Shown here piece after piece: positions 55,983 to 64,000 of a DNA stretch of 64,000 bases (the stretch's first letter is position 1; the number at the start of each line of letters is the position of its first letter). Source of the stretch: Tuctoria greenei. Lineage: Eukaryota > Streptophyta > Magnoliopsida > Poales > Poaceae. Made by a program: the position numbers and the translations under genes. The stretch covers positions 127,437,498 to 127,501,497 of the forward strand of contig JAYESD010000008.1 in assembly GCA_036927565.1 (NCBI GenBank). The letters run 5' to 3'. The notes beneath the pieces were generated by a model, which saw only the letters and a program-made list of their open reading frames with translations, was not told the DNA's origin and did no database searches.

Positions 55983-57892
55983 TGTAGGATCGAAGAGAAC
56001 GTGAAAAGCTACCAGAGGGGGGGTGAATGGTAGATTTAAAAATCTTACGCAGCGGAAACAATTAAACCCCAAACCCTTTCGGCAAAAAAATGATATGTTG
56101 AAGAAATCGTGTGTGAGACTAATCTAAATGTGTTTCACCATGACAAAAGTGATATATATCAGAGAGAATCAAGTCACGAAAACAACACAAAAAGAATAAC
56201 TCAAATCTGTCGAGAAAAACTCAAGTTATGATCGAAAGATCAAACAATGGTCAATCTGCCCTACCCGAGAAAAAACAGTTCTGTAATGCTGCAAAGAAAC
56301 TCGTGTAGATCATAGATAAAAAAGAATGCCAATGACCGTGAACTTTTGACATATGATAGACAATCAAGTTTTGAAGACAACCCAAAAAGAATCATGTCAA
56401 TTGGATCTATAAAACTCGAGTTATGATAAAACCACCGACGAAAGGTAGTGCTGTCCAGAAACTCGACGAGTAAAACTTGTCTGGAACAAGTCGGACGAAC
56501 AAGGCACAAAAGTTCCTTCAAACTAAGAATTTTATTCAATAGAACACAAGAGTAACAGCCCCAAAGTCGTGCCCCACGAGCTCTGGGCTCCCTTGCTTAT
56601 ATAACCAGCCCTTAGGCCAATCCCAATATCAACTAGGACTCCAATCCTACTCAGATCGTGAATCGTAACTTTCCATAACTGCTCAAGATTCTTCTATACG
56701 CAGATAGAAGCAATCTTAAGACTTCCAAAACACCTTAGGAACGTATCCCACATTCCTAAACAAGTCAAATTCGTGACCCACACGAAATCCTATCATAACC
56801 AACTCAAATCTTTCCATATTTGAGTCAAACCCGACTCAGCCGCAGCCTGAGTCCATAACCTAGTCGGTTGGACCTTTCCGACCAATTATTTACGTCCACA
56901 TCTCTTCATCACGTCTCGGAACCATGTAGCCATGTCCATGAACTCCTTGCACACGTGCAAACATCTTCCAACGACGTCCACGATACCTTCATATGCATTG
57001 TTCTTGATTCAATCATGCTGCGCAACCTCCTGATCAGCTCAACCACAATTCCTCCTGAATTTGGTTGTTGGAACCTCATCTCCTCCCTGAGACTAGTCCA
57101 ATGGATCCCGTCACCATCCATGTCTTGAACTCAAGCAACACTTGCACATGAATAAACAACCAATCCATACGAGCCCAAGTCCTCGACTTGACTCAAGTTA
57201 GTTCCGAACGCAACACCCTACGTGAGCACCTCACATAAGCATGTTGCAAAGCATATCAAAACAAAATCATCCATATCAACCAAAACGCACGAAAAACTTA
57301 GCAAATGAATACTAAGCAATCTTTCCAGCAATGTAAAGCAAGTATGAAACATTGCAAATGAAAAGCAGAAGCACTATAGTCAAGTTCCGGACCTTGCCAG
57401 AGCAACCCGGAGCTTGAGCCGGAGCTTACCAAAACTAGTACAATGAAGCACCTGCCGGAGCTTGCCAAAACTAGTACAATGAAGCACCTGACGGAGCTTA
57501 CCAAAACTAGTAGATCCTAGCACCGGAGCTTACCAAAAACTAGTCAAAACTAGTCAACCCAAAACCAGAGCTAGACAAAGTACGTTGGAGCTTAGCAAAA
57601 GCATTCCGGAGCTATCAAATATATGTCGGAGCTATCAAAGACATGCCGGAGCTAAAGACAAAGCTCACCGGAGCTAACCAAAGCTAGTCGGACCTTACCA
57701 AGAAGTCGAACCTAGCTTCGAACATAGCCGGAGCTACCCAAAACAAGCCGGACCTACCGTCGGACCTTGTTGTAGCTCGGAGCTAGAGTCGGACCTTGAT
57801 AAAAAGGTGTTTTGGTGATATTCAAAACTTTTATCGTCAAAGCCAAGTGTATTCACTACGAGCAAATGTATTCAGCACACATAGGTCTTACA
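55983..57892 (-). repeat. Copia-C 3' LTR
   Basis: On the minus strand it starts TGTAAGACC at 57892 and ends CGATCCTACA at 55983. A TATA box (complement of TTATATAA) is at 56598-56605. The U3 holds an array at 57380-57760. The other LTR is outside the window, so ends are inferred from TG..CA and the adjacent polypurine tract. Confidence 0.8.
57380..57760 (-). repeat. Copia-C U3 repeat array (CCGGAGCT type)
   Basis: CCGGAGCTTACCAAAACTAG-like units, with a 35-bp unit directly repeated about three times near 57415-57515, then more dispersed CGGAGCT words. Same U3 position as the palindrome arrays of the other elements, but a different motif. Confidence 0.85.
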
Positions 57893-57894
57893 AT

Positions 57895-58908
57895 CGCCCC
57901 CTTGATGAATGCATTGGCAACACCACATAATATCCGAACATTGGCTTATTCTCAATAAAAGTTTTGAAAACAATTTCTCAAAAAACAATTTCTCCCCTTT
58001 TGTAAATCAGAAATATAATGAGAAGAAAAATTATCCCATGTTATCTTTCCCCCTTTATTATCTCTCCGTATGCACATATTCTCTTTCTTTTCAGCTTATC
58101 TCTCCCCCTTTGACAATGTATTCAGCAAGTCATGAGCATATAAACAAATTATCTCTCCCCCTTTAGTTGTTATGATCATATTATAACATATACATATAAA
58201 CAAAGCTCATCCAAGTCATACAATCAAGTACCTTACATTATCACATCAATGAAATACATAAAGTAGTGTAAGCCATGCTAGAGATCAAATGTAATTTTCA
58301 ATTTTAGCAGGTCATGATCTCACAAACTTAACTATTTCAACACCTGAAAGCATGATACTTGTTGCTGCATTTTATTATTTTTCAAAGCACAGAATTAGAT
58401 CATATGACATTTGCAAGAGATTATATGCGCATCTGCCTTATTCTAACCAACCAAGCCAAGCCTATGTCATTTGACAATCAGAAGCTTAAGGACATGGTTT
58501 TAGTCATACACAACTTCTTCCAAGTTCATATCTAAGTGCAATGATAAGCTATCTCAAAAGAAGAAGTGCGATACATGCATATTCTCTTGATCTTTTCTCA
58601 ATTTATATTTGTTCATAAAAACTCAACACGTGAGTTGATTACTTTATTAATTCTCAATGATTAAAAGCACTTGTGAACATGTAACAAGTTCAAAACAGCA
58701 TGAAAGTTTGACCACGACTAGTTTTAGTGTAAGTAATTATTCCATTTACTAGACATGGCAAAAACTACAAAATGTATAACACGAGTAATGTAGCAAGAAC
58801 TTTCAGCATGTAAAAGGAATCGCAAAGTCATATATGTATGAAATACTATGCTTATATTATTTTAATTTCAGATTCACACATAGACTTCCCAAGTTTCAAA
58901 AACTCTCC
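57895..58908 (-). other. Copia-C 3' non-coding region with repeated polypurine tracts
   Basis: On the sense strand AAGGGGG-type tracts occur at about 57895-57904 (next to the LTR), 57991-58001, 58047-58056, 58101-58111 and 58152-58164; the last four share TTATCTCTCCCCCTTT-like context on the plus strand. The rest, to 58908, has no gene. No extra ORF like that of Copia-B is visible. Confidence 0.8.
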
Positions 58909-61900
58909 TCAATTTAAGCCATGAGGATGCATAACCCCTATTTCACTATGAATGTAACAAAAACGAGTGAAATCCAAAGGTTTTGTAAAAATGTCAGCCA
59001 ATTGTTGTTCGGTATCTACATGGTGAAGCACAATGTTTCCTTTTTCAACATTATCTCGAAGAAAGTGATACCTAATATCAATGTGCTTAGTTCTAGAATG
59101 TTGCACGGGGTTTATAGCAATGCAAATGGCACCAATGTTATAAAAGAATAGTGGAACACTATCTAGATCAACCCCATAGTCCTTAAGTGTTTGAACAATC
59201 CAAAGAATTTGTGAGCAAGCACTAGCAGCAGCTACATATTCAGATTCGACTGTGGATTGTGCAACTGAATTTTGTTTTCTAGAGGACCAAGTAACAAGAG
59301 AATTACCAAGAAAATGGCAAGCACCGGAAGTACTTTTCATATCAATCCTACAACCCCCAAAATCAGCATCCGAAAAAGCTTTCAAAGAAACGGTTGAGGA
59401 AGAAGGAAGAAAAATGCCAAATTCTTGGGTTCCATGTAAGTACCTGAGAATCCTTTTAACGGCTTGATGATGTGAAACACGTGGGGAAGCTTGAAACCGT
59501 GCACAAAGACATACGCTGAATTGTATGTCTGATCTTGATGCCGTGAGGTACAAAACTGATCCGATCATGCTTCTATATTCTTTTTGATCCACGGGTTCAA
59601 CATCTTCATCAAGTTCAAGTGTTGTTGCTGTTCCCATTGGTGTCCGAAGAGGCTTGCTTTTGTCCATGTTGAAGCGCCTTAGGAGGTCTTTGGTATACTT
59701 CGTCTGATGCACAAAGGTACCCTCCTTGGTTTGCTTGATTTGCAGCCCCAAAAAGTAAGTGAGTTCACCCATCATACTCATTCCAAATTCGGAACTCATC
59801 ATTGCTGAAAACTTGGACACAAGATCATGAGAAGCACAACCAAAGATAATATCATCCACATACACTTGAACGAATAATGAGTCATTGCCATGCTTAAGCA
59901 AAAAAAGAGTTTTATCAACCTTGCCCATGGTAAACCCCTTTTCAAGTAAGAATGTTTTTAACCTATCATATCATGCTCTAGGGGCTTGTTTGAGACCGTA
60001 TAGGGCTTTGGACAGTTTGTAAACATGATTAGGAAAATCTGGATTTTCAAAACCCGGTGGTTGTTTGACATAAACCTCCTCATATATGTAGCCATTAAGA
60101 AAAGCACTTTTAACATCCATTTGATATAGCTTAAAACCTTTAGATGCTACAAAAGCTAACAAAATTCTTATGGCTTCTAATCTAGCGACAGGAGCAAAAG
60201 TTTCATCAAAATCTAGACCTTCAACTTGAGTGAAACCTTGAGCAACCAACCTAGCCTTATTCCTAACCACAACCCCATCCTCACTTTGTTTATTTTTATA
60301 TACCCATTTAGTTCCAATTAAAGTGTGACCTTGAGGTGGAGGTACAAGTTTCCAAACATTATTTCTTTCAAAATTTTCTAACTCTTCTTGCGTGGCAATA
60401 ATCCAAGATTCATTTGTGAGTGCGTGTGATATATCTTTGGGTTCAAGAGAAGCAACAAAAGCAGAATGAGCATGAGAGTTTGGATCGCAAAACCTGGACC
60501 GTGTGACTTGTTCGTGCAAGCTTCCAATCATCTGTTGTGGGGGATGATCTTTGTAAAAACGTAGGGGAACAGATGTCTCACAAGCTTCTTCTTCATTAGG
60601 TTCATCGTAGATTGATGAGCTTGTGACTTGTGGACGATCAGGACCAGCATAGGTGATAGCCGGAGTTTGTTCAATGTCCGGAGCTGGACATGTGTCAACT
60701 TCGGAACTACCAGGCAGTATCACCGGCTCTTCTTCATCTTCGAAAATACCCTCCCCCTGAGGATACGGATCTGGTCCTGCAACACCGGAGCTAGTACCTG
60801 GGCTAGCTTCATCAAAAGACACTTCACAAGTCTCCACGATTTTGTTAGTGTCAAGTAAAAGCACACGATAGCCTCTAGTATGAGATGGATAACCAAGAAA
60901 CATGCCATCAATGGATCTAGGTTCAAATTTATCAAGATTACCATGTTTCTTAACGAAGCATTTGCATCCAAAGACCCGAAAGTTTGTAACACTAGGCCTA
61001 TGTCCAAACCGAAGCTCATATGGTGTTTTTCCTAGCTTAGCACGCAAGAAAACACGATTTGAGACATAACAAGCGGTTGCTAATGCATCAGCCCAAAATT
61101 TCCTAGGAGTTTGATATTAATCAAGCATAGTCCTAGCCATGTCCACTAAGGTTCTGTTCTTTCTTTTTACAACACCGTTTTGTTGAGGTACATATGGTGA
61201 AGAGAATTGATGATCTATTCTATTTTCAGCACAAAAGTGATCAAAAAATTGATTTTTAAATTCAGTTCCATTATCACTTCTAATTGCTTTTAATGATCCT
61301 GGGTGATCAATTGATAATCTAAGAAATAAAGTTCTAAAGTGACTAAAAACTTCATTCTTAGACGCCATAAAGTAAACCCAAGAGTATCTAGAATAATCAT
61401 CAACAATAACAAGAACATACCATTTACCTCCGAAGGATTGAACACGTGAAGGTCCTACGGTGTCAAGATGCAAAAGTTGACATGGTTCAGTTGTCATGAT
61501 CATTGTGAGAGGAGTATGTGAACCTGCAACCATCTTAGCATGTCTACAAGAAGAGCACACAATTTCTTTATCCCTTTTAAGCTTAGGCAGCCCACGTATG
61601 CGATCAAGAGTACTAACACGCGTTAGGTGATCAAAGCCTACGTGACCAAGTCTACGATGCCAAAAATATAAGTCCTTTGAATCATTAGCAACTAGACACC
61701 TATGCTTAGAGGAAGAGATATCAAAATCAGCTTTAAAAACTCTTCCAAACCGAGACATGTTAAAAATAAGCTCACTATTTGAACCTACAACTTTGCAGCA
61801 GTTTTTATTGAAAATAATTTCTAGATTTTCATCTAGCAATTGTGCAACAGAAAGCAAGTTGTATTTCAAATTTTTGACAAGTGCCACATTCTTCAAAGTG

Positions 61901-62082
61901 TAGTGATCATTTACTCTAACCGAACCCTTGGCAATTATAGGAGTTGAAGAATTATCAGCAAAGGTAACATTCTCTACATGTGACACAAAAGAGAGGGAGG
62001 AGAACTAATCTTCGTTACCGGTCATGTGGCGTGAGCAACCTGAATCCACAATCCGAATGTTCTCCTTCCTCAAACGTGTAAC
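58909..62082 (-). pseudogene. Copia-C protease, integrase, reverse transcriptase, RNase H
   Basis: Sense-strand order: retropepsin motif IVDSGCSRHMTGN (about 62050), GAG-pre HRRLGHVGFDHL (about 61670), integrase HLDTVGPSRV, RSDNGTEFKN (about 61285) and QQNGVVKRKNRT (about 61170), RT GTKWVYKNKQ (about 60320) and Y-V-D-D (near 59855), RNase H FSDADFGGC (about 59365) and the end HPHGLN at 58909. The whole region is one frame, interrupted only by TAG 62005-62007, TAA 61117-61119 and TGA 59971-59973. The Glu position in the integrase motif reads VVKRKN, so a key acidic residue appears changed. Confidence 0.93.
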
Positions 62083-64000
62083 CTACATAAAAGCACAATA
62101 CGTCGTTGACTCAATACTGGGGTTAGTCAAAAGGCATTTAGGAATCCAGTAATGAGTCACGCGACGTGCAGCAGGAAAAACACGCGAAAGCTGAGACAAA
62201 ACAGCAGGTTTATGAGTCAAAGTTTGAGATTTTTTATTCTTGACTACTGACCTATAAGGTGTTACTTGTGTAGCACAAAAACCAGTAGCTCTGGAGGCAA
62301 AAACAGAAGGTCCGGAGGTAAACTTTGAATGTTTTTGACTCAAAACAGCAGGTTGTACATTCGGTTTAATGTGTGCAGCAAATTTTGCATGAAAGTTATG
62401 AGATCTAGCTACCATTCTTTCCCTTTTCTGTTGTTTAGGTAGTCTATAACAAAAATCTATGACATGACCATCTCTACCACAGAGGGTACAATGAAATTTA
62501 ACTTTGTGTTCAAGTCTAGATGAGCAAGCAATATTTTTATTTGAAACTGAATGTGGCAACACTCCTGCAGATTTGAAAACCACTCCATTTTGTTTAGGAA
62601 CTGTTTGAATCAAACCACTTCCAAATGACTTTACAATTTTAGGTGGATGTGCCTTAGCATGAGCATGAGAATCAAAACCTAAACCAGTTTTATCATTGCA
62701 AGACTTGGAAGAATTCAGCAGTAAGTTTAGGTTCTTATTCACATTACAAAACCGATCTAATGTCCTATGCATGTCATCAAGTTTATTGGACAGATCAAGG
62801 CAATTTTCACACGAAGTTATTCCTTTTAGTTTGCAATTTGAACAAAATTTAACTTCATGAGAACATAAAGCATTGTTCAATATAGAAATTTCATTGATAG
62901 CATCCTGTAGTTTCTTATCAAGATCATCACAAGTAGAACAATGCAAATCAATTGTAGAACAGCTAGCATCTTTCAAGTTTTTATCATTAAGTGCAGCAAG
63001 CTCTCTGTTCTTTTCAATTTCTTCATCAAGTCTATCTAGAGTGGAGGAGTGTGCACTTCTTAATGTGGACAATTGTTCATAGATTAAGTCACATGAGGGA
63101 CATGCATCATCACTAGGAATCAACGTTTTTAAATGGTTAATTTCAGATTCTAGTGATTCAATTTTAGCAGCATTATCCCGAAGCTTTTTGTCATTTTTCT
63201 TGACAATAATATTTGCACGAGAAATAGCATCACACATTTCATTGCAGGTAGAACATACCTCATCGTCTTCACTGTTGTGTTCTGCATCCTCCTGACTTGA
63301 TCTTGATCTTGTTTTGCCCGCCATGAAGCATAAGTTGGCCAGATCGTCATCATCTTCATCACTTTCAAAGTATACATCACTTGAACTAAGTTCTTGAAGT
63401 GCGGTGATGAAGCTGTTAATCATCTTGCGTCCTATGGTACCCTTCTTTTTCTTCGTATATTTTGCAGAGGAGTGCTTCGTTCTTGTTTTCTTTTCATCCC
63501 GGGAAGTAGGACCTGAAAGGTTAGGGCAATCTGAATGAAAATGTCCTGTCTTACCACATTCGAAGCATCGTTGAGGTTCGGAGCTTCCTCTCCTTCTAGT
63601 TCTCACATTTTGCAATGCTTTTGAGAACCTCGTAGAGAGAAGTGCTAGCTCCTCCTCTGGAAACTCCTCAATCTGTTCAAGGGTTAGAGAGGACAACAAA
63701 GCAAGTGTACTAGAAGATGAAGATTGGCCGGAGCTAGGCATATCACGTTGAGAAACAAAAGCAATAGACTTGTTGGGGTTCTTACGTGATATTATATAAA
63801 TTTCATGAGTTTTTAGCTTGGAATATAGCACATCTAAAGTAAGTGTACTCATGACAGTAGATTCACGAATAGATGTAACTTTCATCTTCCAAATTGACAT
63901 GTCTAATGCACTTAACAATTGCCTAGCATTTCAGCAACTGAAAAATTAACATTGACGCTACGCAAGTTACTGAGAATTTTATTAAAGCAAGCAAAAAGAT
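62083..64000 (-). pseudogene. Copia-C gag, partial
   Basis: Same frame as pol from 63918 down to a TAG at 62083-62085. Visible are the end of the gag domain (LSALDMSIWKMKVTSIRES, LDVLYSKLKTHE), a CCHC knuckle CFECGKTGHFHSDC (about 63560-63520), an acidic/Ser-rich region, a long coiled coil with several CxxC-type pairs (63250-62750), and a second Cys/His motif FHCTLCGRDGHVIDFCYR (about 62500-62450) close to the protease. A frameshift lies near 63925, beyond which gag sequence (NLRSVNVNFSVAEMLGN) continues toward the window edge. Confidence 0.88.

Larger units (their letters stand above)
55983..64000 (-). mobile_element. Copia-C: Sirevirus, partial at right edge
   Basis: Minus-strand element with its 3' LTR (55983-57892), polypurine tracts, pol (58909-62082) and gag (62083 to the window edge). 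The 5' LTR lies outside. Sequence is clearly different from Copia-A and Copia-B but the same lineage. It looks the best preserved: pol and most of gag share one reading frame. Confidence 0.93.

Overview
This window looks like intergenic DNA from a plant nuclear genome, probably a grass. It contains Sirevirus-type Ty1/copia elements, chromodomain Ty3/gypsy elements with LTRs of about 2.7 kb, CACTA transposons with Transposase_21/24 genes, and a small element with a GGCCTGTTTGG-type end. I see no intact host gene. Nearly all of the 64 kb can be assigned to nested transposable elements, and several insertions are pinned by exact target-site duplications (TSDs). Element names used here (Copia-A/B/C, Gypsy-1, CACTA-1/2) are local labels.

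Layout: (1) 1-1242 is a truncated gypsy LTR/3' region with five G-boxes spaced exactly 55 bp apart. (2) 1243-54000 is one degraded Sirevirus, Copia-A, split by four insertions: Gypsy-1 (2161-12498, TSD ACCAT), CACTA-1 (13282-22257, TSD TAC), a minus-strand solo LTR of the Gypsy-1 type (23146-25939, TSD CCAGC) and CACTA-2 (26778-52559, TSD ATT/GTT). (3) CACTA-2 itself carries a complete 11.4-kb Sirevirus, Copia-B (34257-45618, TSD ATAAC), inserted between two tandem copies of its central promoter region. (4) 54001-55982 is another minus-strand gypsy LTR fragment, interrupted by a plus-strand solo LTR of another family (54738-55962). (5) 55983-64000 is the 3' LTR and most of gag-pol of a minus-strand Sirevirus, Copia-C, which runs off the right edge.

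Gene content: each CACTA element has a TNPD-type transposase and a TNPA/Transposase_24-type accessory protein. In CACTA-1 both genes run on the minus strand and appear exon-structured. In CACTA-2 they are divergent, driven by what looks like an inverted-duplicated promoter, and the accessory protein is fused to a Ulp1-like cysteine protease domain. The Sireviruses and Gypsy-1 have recognisable gag, protease, integrase, reverse transcriptase and RNase H, but all carry stops or frameshifts.

The most interesting content is structural. CACTA-2 has captured a fragment of a host SNF2 remodeler of the DRD1/CLASSY family, the class that works in RNA-directed DNA methylation. The fragment sits as a long inverted repeat with a loop of about 50 nt, just downstream of the transposase gene. 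CACTA-1 has a 76-bp-stem, 74/76-matched foldback in an intron of its accessory gene. A CACTA-encoded small RNA against a host methylation gene has a precedent in rice (miR820 against DRM2), so these two structures are candidates for transposon-encoded anti-silencing RNAs. Separately, arrays of the 12-bp palindrome CGGACTAGTCCG and its variants, with shared flanking sequence, occur in both the gypsy LTRs and the Sirevirus LTRs, in the Sirevirus 3' non-coding region, and inside a Sirevirus gag-pol reading frame.
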